Below, piece after piece: positions 17,794-26,537 of a stretch of 64,000 nucleotides of DNA. The stretch is from Actinomycetes bacterium. GTDB lineage: Bacteria > Actinomycetota > Acidimicrobiia > Acidimicrobiales > RAAP-2. Within the stretch, counting starts at the first letter, position 1, and the number at the start of each line of letters is the position of its first letter. The notes under the pieces were generated by a model. That model worked only from the letters and a program-made list of their open reading frames with translations, was not told the origin of the DNA and made no database searches. The stretch lies in NCBI GenBank assembly GCA_021785695.1, contig JAJYEQ010000006.1, forward strand, positions 43,639-107,638, given 5' to 3'. The position numbers were made by a program, and so were the translations under genes.

Positions 17794-19203
17794 GTGGCGA
17801 CCCCGACTGCCCTCACCCCCCAGGACGAGGACTTTCCTCGCTGGTATCAGGACGTCGTAGCCAAGGCCGAGCTGGCCGAGAACGGGCCCGTGCGCGGGAC
17901 GATGGTGATCCGGCCCTACGGCTACGCGCTCTGGGAGCACGTGCAGGCCGAGATGGACCGCCGCATCAAGGCGACTGGGGCGCGCAACGCCTACTTCCCC
18001 CTGTTCATCCCGCAGAGCTACTTCGCCCGCGAGGCCGAGCACGTGGAGGGTTTCAGCCCCGAGCTGGCCGTGGTGACCTTCGCGGGGGGCGAGGAGCTGG
18101 CCGAACCCGTCATCATTCGCCCCACCTCCGAGACGGTCATCGGTGAGTACATGGCCAAGTGGATCCAGAGCTACCGGGACCTGCCCCTGCTGCTGAACCA
18201 GTGGGCCAACGTCGTGCGCTGGGAGCTGCGCCCGCGGCTGTTCCTGCGCTCGTCGGAGTTCCTGTGGCAAGAGGGCCACACGGCACACGCCACGGCCGCC
18301 GACGCGTCGGCGTTCGCCACCACGATCCACCGCGACGTCTACCGTGACTTCCTGGTCAACGTGCTCGCGGTGCCCGTCTTCGAGGGGTTCAAGTCGCCCC
18401 GCGAACGCTTCGCCGGTGCCATCAACACGATCACCTGCGAGGGGATGATGCGTGACGGCAAGGCGCTCCAGATGAGCACCAGCCACGAGCTGGGCCAGAA
18501 CTTCGCCCGGGCCTTCGGCGTGGCCTTCCAGGACGAGAGCGGCCAGTCGACGTGGTGCCACACGACCTCGTGGGGAGCCTCGACGCGGGTGATCGGCGGG
18601 CTGATCATGGCCCACGGTGACGATCGCGGTCTGGTCGTCCCCCCGCGTCTGGCGCCGACGGCCGTCGTCGTGCTCGCCGTGCGCGAGGACGACGCCCTCG
18701 ACGAGGCGTGCGCCGACGTGACCGAAGAGCTGAGCGCAGCCGGCATCGCGGTCGAGCGGGACCGGGCGCGCGGATCCTTCGGGCGGCGGGTGACCGACTG
18801 GGAGATCAAGGGCGTGCCCGTGCGCGCCGAGATCGGGCCCCGCGACCTGGCGGCGGGCACCGTGACGCTGGTGCGGCGCGACGACGGGTCGCGCCAGAGC
18901 GTGGAGCGCTCCCGGGTCGTCGAGACGGTGCGCGAGCTGCTCGAGGCGGTGCAGGCGAACCTGCTGGCCCTGGCGCTCGAGCGCCGCAGCCAGGCCACCC
19001 ACGACGTCGGCACGGTGGCCCAGGCCATCGAGGCCGCCCAGGAAGGCTTCGCGCGGGTTCCCTGGGGCCTGCTCGGCGAGGCGGGCGAGGACGAGCTGAA
19101 CCGCCACGCGGTAAGCGTGCGGTGCATTCAACGTCCCGACGGCTCTCTGCCAGGGTCCGTGGATGAGTCCGACCTGGTCGCGGTGGTCGCCAAGGCCTAC
19201 TGA
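17794..19203 (+). CDS. proS: Prolyl-tRNA synthetase, archaeal/eukaryotic type
   Basis: A 469-residue class II ProRS that charges tRNA-Pro. It lacks the large editing insertion of the bacterial-type enzyme. It opens with DEDFPRWYQDVVAKAELAE, typical of the archaeal/eukaryotic form. Class II motif 2 is seen around RWELRPRLFLRSSEFLWQEG, motif 3 around TSWGASTRVIGGLIMAH, and RPTSETVIG binds the adenylate. An anticodon-binding domain follows, with a C-terminal region ending in KAY. The GTG start has GAAGGAGA upstream. Typical bacterial ProRS of this gene neighbourhood is the longer type, so this is a lineage marker. Confidence 0.93.
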   Translation: MATPTALTPQDEDFPRWYQDVVAKAELAENGPVRGTMVIRPYGYALWEHVQAEMDRRIKATGARNAYFPLFIPQSYFAREAEHVEGFSPELAVVTFAGGEELAEPVIIRPTSETVIGEYMAKWIQSYRDLPLLLNQWANVVRWELRPRLFLRSSEFLWQEGHTAHATAADASAFATTIHRDVYRDFLVNVLAVPVFEGFKSPRERFAGAINTITCEGMMRDGKALQMSTSHELGQNFARAFGVAFQDESGQSTWCHTTSWGASTRVIGGLIMAHGDDRGLVVPPRLAPTAVVVLAVREDDALDEACADVTEELSAAGIAVERDRARGSFGRRVTDWEIKGVPVRAEIGPRDLAAGTVTLVRRDDGSRQSVERSRVVETVRELLEAVQANLLALALERRSQATHDVGTVAQAIEAAQEGFARVPWGLLGEAGEDELNRHAVSVRCIQRPDGSLPGSVDESDLVAVVAKAY

Positions 19204-19226
19204 GCCATGCGGTGCGGGAACCGCGC

Positions 19227-19235
19227 TGCTATACT
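19227..19235 (+). promoter_or_regulatory. Extended -10 promoter of the rimP-nusA operon
   Basis: TG-C-TATACT is an extended -10 element with near-consensus hexamer TATACT at 19230-19235, lying 24 bases after the proS stop. No good -35 box is seen, which is normal for extended -10 promoters. Transcription would start near 19242, upstream of the terminator at 19274-19298. Confidence 0.6.
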
Positions 19236-19273
19236 TTCTCCGACAGTCCGCAATGGACGTATGGACTCGTTGA

Positions 19274-19298
19274 CGCGGGCCTTGGGCCCGCGTTTTTT
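19274..19298 (+). terminator. Rho-independent terminator / attenuator in the rimP leader
   Basis: A perfect 8-bp GC stem (cgcgggcc / ggcccgcg) with loop TTG is followed at once by six T residues. It is the only textbook intrinsic terminator seen in the window. It lies between the promoter near 19230 and the rimP ATG at 19321, so besides ending proS transcripts it can act as a leader attenuator for the nusA operon. Similar short hairpin plus T-run leaders precede rimP in many Gram-positive bacteria. Confidence 0.85.
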
Positions 19299-19320
19299 AT
19301 TGCCGGTAGAGGAGGTCGAG

Positions 19321-19800
19321 ATGGAGCTGGAGGCGCCGGTGGCGGACATCCTGGGCTCCCTGGGCCTGAGCCTCTACGACCTCGAGTTCACGGGCGGCAC
19401 TCTCCAGGTGACCGTCGAGCGCGAGGGTGGCGTCGACGTCGACACGCTGGCGGCAGCCAGCCGGGCCCTGTCGCGCTGGCTCGACGAGAGCGACCCGATC
19501 GAATCTCGCTACACCCTCGAGGTCTCGAGTCCGGGCCTGGAGCGCCGGCTGCGCACGCCCCGCCACTTCGCGAGCGCCGTGGGGGAGGTCGTCACCCTGC
19601 GCGAGCATCGCGACGACGCCCCCACCCGGCGCCTGGAGGGACCTCTGCGCGAGGCGACCGAGACGACGGTGACGATCGAGGATCCCGAGGTTGGGCTGGT
19701 CAGCGTCCCCCTGGCCCAGATCGAGCGGGCTCGCACGGTGTTCCACTGGGGCCCGACCCCGCGGCCGGCTGCCACGGGTTCGAGCAAGAAAGGCACGTGA
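19321..19800 (+). CDS. rimP: Ribosome maturation factor RimP
   Basis: A 159-residue RimP, needed for 30S subunit maturation. It has an N-terminal domain with LYDLEFTGGTLQVTVE and the conserved TLEVSSPGLERRL block, then an SH3-like C-terminal domain. The ATG at 19321 is preceded by GAGGAGGT; starts further upstream would place the terminator inside the coding region, so this start is preferred. The stop shares a base with the nusA start, giving the usual rimP-nusA pair. Confidence 0.93.
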   Translation: MELEAPVADILGSLGLSLYDLEFTGGTLQVTVEREGGVDVDTLAAASRALSRWLDESDPIESRYTLEVSSPGLERRLRTPRHFASAVGEVVTLREHRDDAPTRRLEGPLREATETTVTIEDPEVGLVSVPLAQIERARTVFHWGPTPRPAATGSSKKGT

Positions 19801-20957
19801 TGGCGAACTTCGAATTCCTCGAGGCGTTGGGGCAGATCGCGCGGGATCAGAACATCGACGAGGGCGAGCTCCTGGTGGCCCTGGCCAACGCGCTCCTGGC
19901 CGCCTACAAGCGCCGTCCCGACTCGGCCGAGGACGCCGAGGTCGAGATCAACCCCGAGACCGGCGAGATCAAGGTGTGGGGCCTGGAGCTGAACGGCGAG
20001 GGCGAGGTGGTGCGCGAGTGGGACGCCACCCCCGACGACTTTGGCCGCATCGCCGCCCAGACGGCCAAGCAAGTCCTGATGCAGTTGATCCGGGACATTC
20101 AGCGTCGCCAGATGTACGAGGAGTTCGCCAATCGCGAAGGCGACATCGTCTCGGGGACCGTCCAGCAGGTCGACAACCGGTACACGCTGCTGGACCTGGG
20201 TCGCGTCGAGGCCCTCCTGCCCCAGGCCGAGCAGATCGCCTTCGAACGCTACGAGCACGGCGCGCGCATCAAGGTGTACATCGTCGAGGTGCGCAAGACG
20301 AGCAAGGGCCCCCAGATCGTGGTCAGCCGCACGCATCCGGCCCTGGTGGCCAAGCTCTTCGAGATCGAGGTGCCCGAGATCGCCAACGGGGTCGTGGAGA
20401 TCAAGGCGATCGCCCGCGAGCCGGGACATCGCACCAAGATCGCCGTGGCTTCGAACGACTCGATGGTCGACCCGGTGGGGGCCTGCGTGGGCGCGCGCGG
20501 ATCGCGGGTGCGCAACGTGACCAACGAGCTGCGCAGCGAGCGCATCGACGTGGTGCCCTTCAGCGACGACACCATCAGCTTCATCCAGGCCGCCCTGGCG
20601 CCTGCGCGCGTGCGTGGCGTGCAGCTCGACGACGAGGAGGGCGTGGCCACGGTGATCGTGCACGACCAGCAGCTCTCGTTGGCCATTGGCAAGGAGGGGC
20701 AGAACGCCCGGCTGGCCGCGCGACTGACTGGGTGGCGCATCGACATCCGTTCGGAGAACGAGGAGGTCGAGGAGGTCGTCGACGAGGTGTGGACGGAGGA
20801 CGACGTCGTGGTCGACGAGACGGTCCACGAGGCGGTCCACGAGGCGGCCCACGAGACGGTCCACGAGGCGGCCCACGAGACGGTCCACGAGGCGGCCCAC
20901 GAAGGTGCCGGGGCGTCTGAGGAGCACCAGGAACCAGCGGTGGAGGGGGACGCATAG
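19800..20957 (+). CDS. nusA: Transcription termination/antitermination factor NusA with repeat tail
   Basis: A 385-residue NusA that binds RNA polymerase and RNA and affects pausing, termination and antitermination. It has the N-terminal polymerase-binding domain, an S1 domain (EGDIVSGTVQQVDNRYTLLDLG), and KH domains with VGACVGARGSRVRNV and LAIGKEGQNARLAARLTGW. After the KH2 domain come an acidic linker and seven 4-residue repeats (ETVH/EAVH/EAAH), then a Glu-rich end. The acidic carboxy-terminal repeats of E. coli NusA are absent, as in other actinobacteria. The ATG overlaps the rimP stop by one base. Confidence 0.96.
   Translation: MANFEFLEALGQIARDQNIDEGELLVALANALLAAYKRRPDSAEDAEVEINPETGEIKVWGLELNGEGEVVREWDATPDDFGRIAAQTAKQVLMQLIRDIQRRQMYEEFANREGDIVSGTVQQVDNRYTLLDLGRVEALLPQAEQIAFERYEHGARIKVYIVEVRKTSKGPQIVVSRTHPALVAKLFEIEVPEIANGVVEIKAIAREPGHRTKIAVASNDSMVDPVGACVGARGSRVRNVTNELRSERIDVVPFSDDTISFIQAALAPARVRGVQLDDEEGVATVIVHDQQLSLAIGKEGQNARLAARLTGWRIDIRSENEEVEEVVDEVWTEDDVVVDETVHEAVHEAAHETVHEAAHETVHEAAHEGAGASEEHQEPAVEGDA
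20817..20900 (+). repeat. Seven 12-bp repeats in the nusA tail
   Basis: Seven in-frame 12-base units of the form gag-(a/g)cg-g(t/c)c-cac encode E-(T/A)-(V/A)-H. Alternating copies form a nearly exact 24-base unit. The low divergence indicates recent expansion. The product is a His/Glu-rich tail that could be helical and might bind metal; that role is speculation. Confidence 0.9.
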
Positions 20958-21208
20958 GACCCCAGCGCACGTGCATCGTGTGCCGCCGGACGCGGGAGGA
21001 CGACGAACTCCAGCGTGCTGGTCGGACACCGGAGGGCTCGTGGTACCTCGGTCGCGGGCCGGGGCGGGGCGCCTGGTGGTGCCGCGGCGGACCGTGCGGG
21101 GAGCGTCTGAGCGCCTCGGTGCTGGCGCGAGCACTGCGCGCTCCCATTGACCCGGCCGAGGCGGAGGCTCTGGGCGACGAAGTTGCCAGGGCGAGTGTGG
21201 AAGAATAG
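20954..21208 (+). CDS. ylxR: YlxR (RnpM) family nucleic-acid-binding protein, non-canonical start
   Basis: A DUF448/YlxR protein of about 84 residues. The conserved opening PQRTCIVCRR is present and a second block, CRGGPCGERL, follows. YlxR binds RNA (RNase P RNA in Bacillus) and is encoded between nusA and infB in most Gram-positive bacteria, as here. The frame is open back to 20921, but there is no ATG, GTG or TTG before GTG 20978, which lies after the first conserved cysteine. A strong GGAGGGGG sits four bases before an ATA codon that overlaps the nusA stop (ATAG). I place the start there, with GTG 20978 as the conservative alternative. Confidence 0.75.
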   Translation: MGPQRTCIVCRRTREDDELQRAGRTPEGSWYLGRGPGRGAWWCRGGPCGERLSASVLARALRAPIDPAEAEALGDEVARASVEE

Positions 21209-21244
21209 GTGTTCGTGCGTCTGGCGCACGCGGCGTAAGGGAAC

Positions 21245-23881
21245 GTGTTGTCGTTGAAGAAGATCCGGGTTCACGAGCTCTCCAAGGAGCTGGGCATGTC
21301 CAGCAAGGAGTTGCTCGCGCTCGCGCAGAAGCTGGGCATTGGCGTGTCGAGTCCTTCGGCGTCCATTGAGGACGCCCAGGCTGACCGCATCCGGCGGCGA
21401 GCCGACACCGACGGCCTGCGCCGCGCGGCCCCAGCGGCCGACGAGCACTCCGCCCCGGTGGTGACTGTCGCCCCGGCGGCTCCCGAGGCCGCGCCCGTGA
21501 CGCCACCGCGCGTCGAGGTGCCCGCCGCACCCGTGGAGGCGCCGGCCGCGTCCGCACCCCCGAGCGCGCCGGCACCGGCGACTCCGGCCGCCGAACCCAC
21601 CCGCGGCGTGCGCAGCCGGACAGCGCCCGTCCGACCCGTCACGCCACGCCCGCCGTCCCCCGATGGCCCCACGACGATCCGCCCCACGCAGCGCCCGGCC
21701 GCCGGCGAGGGGACACCCTCCACGCCCTCGCGCCCACCACTCTCACCGAGCGGGCGGCCCATCCCGCCGCCGCCGCGGCGCCCCCTGAGCGCCACGGGTC
21801 GGCCGATCCCGCCGCCGCCGGGCGCGCGTCGACCGGTTCCGTCCGCGGGACGGGGCCCGGCCACGGGTGCGCGGCCGATGTCTCGGCCCGCCGGCCCGCC
21901 ACGCACGGGCGCTCCGCGCACCGGGACCGGATTCGGCGCCCCCCGACCCGGCGCGCCCGTGGGCAACCGCCCGCCCGCCCGCGGCGGTGGAGGCCCGCGC
22001 GGTTCGCAGCGCAAGGTCACCCGGCGCCGCCGGCGCAGCGTCGAGGAGCTCGAGCCGACGCAGATGACCACCTGGCAGCCGAGCACCGCGCCGGTGCCCG
22101 AGGGCGAGATCATCATCGAGCGGGGCTCGACGGCCAAGGACGTGGGACCCAAGTTGAACCGCTCGGCCGCCGACCTGATCCGCTTCCTGTTCCTGCAGGG
22201 CGAGATCGTGTCCGCGGTCCAGGCGCTCAGCGATGACATGATCGAGCTCTACGCCGCCGAGGTGGGGGCCTCGGTGCGGCTGGTCGACCCGGGCGAGGAG
22301 CAGGAGGCCGCCTTGCTGGCGCGCTTCTTCGACGAGGACGAGTTGGACGCCGAGATCCCGGCGTCGCCGCGGCCACCCGTGGTGACGGTGATGGGTCACG
22401 TCGACCATGGCAAGACCAAACTGCTTGACCGCATCCGCAACGCGAACGTGGTGGCCGGCGAGGCCGGCGGCATCACCCAGCACATCGGTGCCTACACCGT
22501 GGACTGGAACGGGCACGTCATCGCCTTCATCGACACGCCGGGCCACGAGGCGTTCACCGCCATGCGCGCTCGCGGTGCCGAGGTCACGGACATCGTGATC
22601 CTGGTGGTGGCCGCTGACGACGGTGTGATGCCCCAGACCATCGAGGCGATCGACCACGCCCGCGTGGCTCAGGTTCCCATCATCGTGGCCATCAACAAGA
22701 TCGACAAGGCCGACGCCAACCCGGACCGCGTGCTCCAGCAGCTCAGCGAGCGGGGCCTGGTGCCCGAGCGCTGGGGCGGCGACACCATCACGGTGGAGAT
22801 CTCGGCCCTGCAGGGCCTGGGGATCGACGAGCTGCTCGAGCAGGTCGTGCTGGTCGCCGAGGTGGCCGAGCTCGAGGCCCGCGCCGAAGGTCGTGCCGTG
22901 GGCGTCGTGCTGGAGGCCAACCTGGAGGTCGGGCGGGGCCCGGTTGCCACGGTGATGGTGCAGAAGGGTCGCCTGGAGGTCGGCGACCCGGTGGTGGCCG
23001 GCGCCGGCTGGGGCCGCGTGAAGGCACTGGTGAACGATCGGGGCCAGCAGGTCAAGTGGGCGGGACCCTCCACGCCGGTCCAGGTCCTGGGCTTCAGCGA
23101 GCCGCCCCTGGCCGGTGACGAGGTGCGCGCCACCGACGACCTGTCCCAGGCGCGAGAGCTGGGTGAGGCCCGCGCGCAGCGCGTCCGCCTGGTGGGCTAC
23201 CAGCCCATCGCGGCGGGCAGTGGCACGCGACTCGAGGACCTGTTCGAGCAGATCCAGCGCGGCGAGACCGCGACACTCAACATCGTGCTCAAGGCTGACG
23301 TGCAGGGATCGCTCGAGGCCTGCACGGAGTCCCTGCGCAAGCTCGAGCGCGACGAGGTCCGCCTGGTCATCGTGCACCGCGGCGTGGGTGGCATCACCGA
23401 GAACGACGTCCAGCTGGCGCGAGCCTCCGGGGCCACGATCATCGGCTTCAACGTTCGCCCGGACCGGCGCAGCCGGGAGCTGGCCGAGTCCGAGAGCGTG
23501 TCCATCCGCACCTACGAGGTCATCTACAAGCTCATCGAGGAGCTCGAGGCCGCCATGCTGGGGCTGCTGACTCCGGTCTACGAGGAGGTCGTCACCGGCG
23601 AGGCCGAGGTGCGCGAGATCTTCCGGGTGCCTCGCGTGGGCGCGATCGCCGGGTGCTTCGTGCGCTCGGGCGTCATCACCCGCGGGTCGCGCGTCCGGTT
23701 CTTGCGCGAAGGCGTCATCATCTGGAAGGGGACGGTCTCGTCGCTGCGCCGGTTCAAGGACGACGCCCGCGAGGTCGCGGCTGGCTACGAGTGCGGCGTC
23801 GGCCTCTCGGACTACCAGGACCTCAAGGAAGGCGACATCATCGAGACGTTCGAGGAGCGCGAGATCCCGCGCTCGGCCTAG
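21245..23881 (+). CDS. infB: Translation initiation factor IF-2
   Basis: An 878-residue IF-2, the GTPase that brings initiator tRNA to the 30S subunit. Residues 1-50 form an IF2_N module ([20 protein letters not shown]). A Pro/Ala-rich, low-complexity linker of about 200 residues follows (with repeated GRPIPPPP), then a basic block and the G domain. G-domain motifs are [27 protein letters not shown] and NKIDKAD, followed by domains II-IV ending in EEREIPRSA. The start is GTG 21245; a TTG three bases later is possible. It keeps the standard order nusA-ylxR-infB-rbfA. Confidence 0.97.
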   Translation: MLSLKKIRVHELSKELGMSSKELLALAQKLGIGVSSPSASIEDAQADRIRRRADTDGLRRAAPAADEHSAPVVTVAPAAPEAAPVTPPRVEVPAAPVEAPAASAPPSAPAPATPAAEPTRGVRSRTAPVRPVTPRPPSPDGPTTIRPTQRPAAGEGTPSTPSRPPLSPSGRPIPPPPRRPLSATGRPIPPPPGARRPVPSAGRGPATGARPMSRPAGPPRTGAPRTGTGFGAPRPGAPVGNRPPARGGGGPRGSQRKVTRRRRRSVEELEPTQMTTWQPSTAPVPEGEIIIERGSTAKDVGPKLNRSAADLIRFLFLQGEIVSAVQALSDDMIELYAAEVGASVRLVDPGEEQEAALLARFFDEDELDAEIPASPRPPVVTVMGHVDHGKTKLLDRIRNANVVAGEAGGITQHIGAYTVDWNGHVIAFIDTPGHEAFTAMRARGAEVTDIVILVVAADDGVMPQTIEAIDHARVAQVPIIVAINKIDKADANPDRVLQQLSERGLVPERWGGDTITVEISALQGLGIDELLEQVVLVAEVAELEARAEGRAVGVVLEANLEVGRGPVATVMVQKGRLEVGDPVVAGAGWGRVKALVNDRGQQVKWAGPSTPVQVLGFSEPPLAGDEVRATDDLSQARELGEARAQRVRLVGYQPIAAGSGTRLEDLFEQIQRGETATLNIVLKADVQGSLEACTESLRKLERDEVRLVIVHRGVGGITENDVQLARASGATIIGFNVRPDRRSRELAESESVSIRTYEVIYKLIEELEAAMLGLLTPVYEEVVTGEAEVREIFRVPRVGAIAGCFVRSGVITRGSRVRFLREGVIIWKGTVSSLRRFKDDAREVAAGYECGVGLSDYQDLKEGDIIETFEEREIPRSA

Positions 23882-23884
23882 GCC

Positions 23885-24232
23885 ATGGGTACCGAGCGGC
23901 GTCACGGCTATCCCCGCGTGGCCCGGGTCAACGAGATCTTGCGCGAGGTGATCTCGGACACCCTGGTGCGCTGGGCGGACGAGGACTCGCGGCTCGGATT
24001 CCTCACCGTGACCGGGGTCGAGACGGCGCCGGACCTCCGCCAGGCGACCGTGTACTTCGACTCGCTGCCGCCAGCGGCGGCCGAGGCCCTCGAGGAGGGT
24101 CGCGTCGCCCTGCAGGCGGTGGTCAATCAGCAGACGCGCATGAAGCGGACGCCGCGCCTGAACTTCCGGGCCGACCCGGCGGTGGTGGCGGGCGAGGCCG
24201 TCGAGCGGATCCTGCGCCGTCCTCGTGACTAG
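23885..24232 (+). CDS. rbfA: Ribosome-binding factor A
   Basis: A 115-residue RbfA, a KH-fold factor for 16S rRNA 5-prime-end maturation and cold adaptation. It shows RVARVNEILREVISDTL at the N-terminus, a middle TVTGVETAPDLRQATVYF block and the ending RTPRLNFRADPAV. The ATG is four bases after the infB stop. It overlaps the truB GTG start by eight bases. Confidence 0.95.
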   Translation: MGTERRHGYPRVARVNEILREVISDTLVRWADEDSRLGFLTVTGVETAPDLRQATVYFDSLPPAAAEALEEGRVALQAVVNQQTRMKRTPRLNFRADPAVVAGEAVERILRRPRD

Positions 24233-25112
24233 CGGAGCCCTCCTGCTCGACAAACCGAGCGGGCACACCAGTCACGACGTGGTGGCCATCGTGCGCCGGC
24301 TGCTGCACGAACGCCGTGTCGGTCACGCGGGCACCCTGGATCCGATGGCTACAGGGCTCTTGGTCGTGGGCGTGGGCCCGGCGACGCGACTGCTGCGCTT
24401 CGCGCAGGCCACGCGCAAGGTCTACGACGGCACCCTGCGACTGGGGGAGGCCACCGACTCGCTGGACGCCACCGGCCAGGTCGTCGCGCGCCAGCCCGTT
24501 CCCGCCGTGACCCTCGAGGCCGTCGCCGCGGCTGCGGCGACCCTGACGGGCGAGCAGTGGCAGGTGCCCCCGATGGTGTCGGCGGTGCGGGTGGGCGGGC
24601 GCCGGCTGTACGCGCTGGCCCGCGAGGGCCAGGAGGTCGAGCGCGCCCCCCGCGCCATCCGCGTGGAGCGCTTCGACGTGCGACGCGGGGCCGGCGAGAA
24701 CGAGTGGGACTTCACCGTGGCGTGCTCGACCGGCACCTACGTGCGGGTCCTGGCCAGTGACCTGGCCGAGCGCCTCGGCACGGTCGGGCACCTGGCGGCC
24801 CTGCGGCGCCAGTCGAGTGGCAGCCTCTCGGTCGACGACGCGCTGCCGCTCGACGAGCTCGAGCGCCGGCTGGCCGCGGGCGAGTCCGTCGTGGCGCCCT
24901 CGCGCACCCTGGTCGCGTCGCTGGAGACTGTGGCGCTCACCGAGGACGCCTGCGCGCGGGTGCGCGCGGGGCGACCCGTCGAGGGATCGACGGGCCCGGG
25001 TCCGCGTGCCGCGGTGGACGGTGCCGGCGAGTTGGTGGCCGTGCTCGAGGCGCGTGCGGGCTCGTGGTGGCCCATCGTCGTCCTGCCGCCAGACGCGCGG
25101 CCGATAGGTTGA
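24225..25112 (+). CDS. truB: tRNA pseudouridine(55) synthase
   Basis: A 295-residue TruB, which makes pseudouridine 55 in the T-loop of tRNAs. The N-terminal LLLDKPSGHTSHDVV, the catalytic-aspartate motif GHAGTLDPMATGLLVVGVG and the CSTGTYVRVLASDL block are present. A C-terminal PUA-like part (EDACARVRAGRPV onward) completes the protein. The GTG start overlaps rbfA. The order rbfA-truB-ribF-rpsO-pnp is canonical. Confidence 0.96.
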   Translation: MTSGALLLDKPSGHTSHDVVAIVRRLLHERRVGHAGTLDPMATGLLVVGVGPATRLLRFAQATRKVYDGTLRLGEATDSLDATGQVVARQPVPAVTLEAVAAAAATLTGEQWQVPPMVSAVRVGGRRLYALAREGQEVERAPRAIRVERFDVRRGAGENEWDFTVACSTGTYVRVLASDLAERLGTVGHLAALRRQSSGSLSVDDALPLDELERRLAAGESVVAPSRTLVASLETVALTEDACARVRAGRPVEGSTGPGPRAAVDGAGELVAVLEARAGSWWPIVVLPPDARPIG

Positions 25113-25117
25113 GCGCC

Positions 25118-26098
25118 GTGATCGTGTGGCGCGACGGCGAGACCACGGCCCTGGTGCCCGGGCGCAGCTCGGTCGCAGTGGGCGTCTTTGACGGCCTGCA
25201 CCGCGGCCACCAGGTGGTGCTGGCGCGCATGGCTGAGCTGGCTGGTGCGCACGGCGCGCGCCGGGCCGTGGTCACCTTCGACCCGCATCCGGCGCGCACA
25301 CTGCGGCCCGAGCGCGCGCCGGGCATGATCCAGACCCTGGACCAGCGCCTGGCGGGGCTCGAGCGTCTCGGGGTCGACCTGGTGCGCGTCGTGCGCTTCG
25401 ACGGCTCCCTGGCCGCCGAGACCGCGGACGCCTTCGTTGAGCGGGTGCTGGTTAGCGAGCTGGCGGCCGTCGACATCGTCGTGGGCGACGACTTCCGCTT
25501 TGGCCACGACCGTCAGGGATCGGTGGCGAGCCTCGAGGCTGCGGGGCGGGCCCACGACTTCACCGTCACCGCCGTGCCCAGCCAGGGCGAGGGTGCCCGC
25601 TGGTCGTCGACCGGGGTGCGCGCTGCCATCTCGAGCGGCGACCTGGCCCGCGCGGCGGCCATCTTGGGGCGGCCCCTGACCTGGCGAGCGATCGTCGTCT
25701 CGGGCGACCGCCGAGGACGCGAGCTCGGCTTCCCGACCGCGAACCTCGACCTGCCCGCCGAGCTGGTGCGTCCGCCGGCGGGCGTGTACGCGGGTCTGGC
25801 CCGTCTGCCCGAGGGGGCGATCGCGCCCGCGGCCATCTCGATCGGCCGGCGTCCCCAGTTCTACGAGGACGGGCCCGAGCTGGTCGAGGTGCACCTCATC
25901 GATCGCGAGGTGGACCTCTACGACCAGGTGCTGGAGGTGGCCCTCCTGGCCCGCTTGCGAGGCCAGGAGCGCTTCGCCGACCTGGGCGACCTCCTGGACC
26001 AGATGCGGCGCGACACGGCCGCCAGCCGCGAGATCGCCCTGGCGGTCGCTGCCCGAAGCGCCAGCCTGCTAGGCTGGGACCTCGGTCAGCGACGCTGA
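25118..26098 (+). CDS. ribF: Bifunctional riboflavin kinase / FAD synthetase
   Basis: A 326-residue RibF that makes FMN and then FAD from riboflavin. The N-terminal nucleotidyltransferase has [21 protein letters not shown] and [11 protein letters not shown]. The C-terminal flavokinase has [14 protein letters not shown] and [10 protein letters not shown]. The GTG at 25118 places the first strand correctly; a TTG nine bases earlier overlaps the truB stop and is an alternative. It lies five bases after truB. Confidence 0.95.
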   Translation: MIVWRDGETTALVPGRSSVAVGVFDGLHRGHQVVLARMAELAGAHGARRAVVTFDPHPARTLRPERAPGMIQTLDQRLAGLERLGVDLVRVVRFDGSLAAETADAFVERVLVSELAAVDIVVGDDFRFGHDRQGSVASLEAAGRAHDFTVTAVPSQGEGARWSSTGVRAAISSGDLARAAAILGRPLTWRAIVVSGDRRGRELGFPTANLDLPAELVRPPAGVYAGLARLPEGAIAPAAISIGRRPQFYEDGPELVEVHLIDREVDLYDQVLEVALLARLRGQERFADLGDLLDQMRRDTAASREIALAVAARSASLLGWDLGQRR

Positions 26099-26157
26099 TC
26101 GTGCGGGTCGCTCTGGCGGTCCGCATCGGGACCCCCGACTCACAAGGCAACCACGTT

Positions 26158-26415
26158 ATGGCTGACAAGCAGCAGATCATTGAGGACTATCAAGTGCACG
26201 CGACCGACACGGGCTCGCCCGAGGTGCAGATCGCTCTCTTGACGGACCGGATCGCGCACTTGACCGAGCACCTCAAGGTTCACCGCGGCGATCACCACAC
26301 GCGGCGCGGACTGATGAAGCTCATTGGCCAGCGGCGTCGGCTGCTCGACTACGTGCAGAACAGCAACGTCGAGCGGTATCGCGCACTGATCGGCCGTCTC
26401 GGCATTCGTCGCTAG
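26158..26415 (+). CDS. rpsO: 30S ribosomal protein S15
   Basis: An 85-residue uS15 with the expected [23 protein letters not shown], the HHTRRGLM loop and QRRRLLDYV. It binds the central domain of 16S rRNA. The ATG at 26158 gives the standard N-terminus ([12 protein letters not shown]); an in-frame GTG 57 bases upstream would add a non-conserved extension. rpsO directly precedes pnp. Confidence 0.97.
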   Translation: MADKQQIIEDYQVHATDTGSPEVQIALLTDRIAHLTEHLKVHRGDHHTRRGLMKLIGQRRRLLDYVQNSNVERYRALIGRLGIRR

Positions 26416-26420
26416 CCGAA

Positions 26421-26509
26421 GCCGGCAGATGCCGGCACCTGGCGCATCCGAGCCCTCGGAGGCCAGTGGAGGGCCGTCGGTCTCCGACGACCGCCCACTG
26501 GGATCCGAG
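26421..26509 (+). promoter_or_regulatory. Structured rpsO-pnp intergenic leader (two hairpins)
   Basis: Two RNA hairpins fill the rpsO-pnp gap. The first is a 6-bp palindromic stem gccggc / gccggc (26421-26426 with 26431-26436, loop AGAT). The second is a long interrupted stem: ctcgga 26455-26460 with tccgag 26504-26509, ccagtgg 26463-26469 with ccactgg 26495-26501, and cgtcgg 26475-26480 with ccgacg 26484-26489 around loop TCT. In E. coli and Streptomyces a hairpin here is an RNase III target through which PNPase controls its own mRNA. The structure is read directly; the regulatory role is by analogy. Confidence 0.7.
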
Positions 26510-26537
26510 CGGAGCGCCGGCTACCTAAGGAGAACCC

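Noticed and set aside
16108..19131. Open minus-strand frame of about 1000 codons across ispG and proS
   Set aside because: It lies entirely opposite well-conserved genes and has no recognisable domain; it is a codon-bias artefact.
20918..20957. Frameshift between nusA and ylxR as the cause of the missing ylxR start
   Set aside because: The nusA tail is in frame to its stop and the ylxR frame is intact from its conserved start onward; a single-base substitution or a rare start explains it better than a frameshift.
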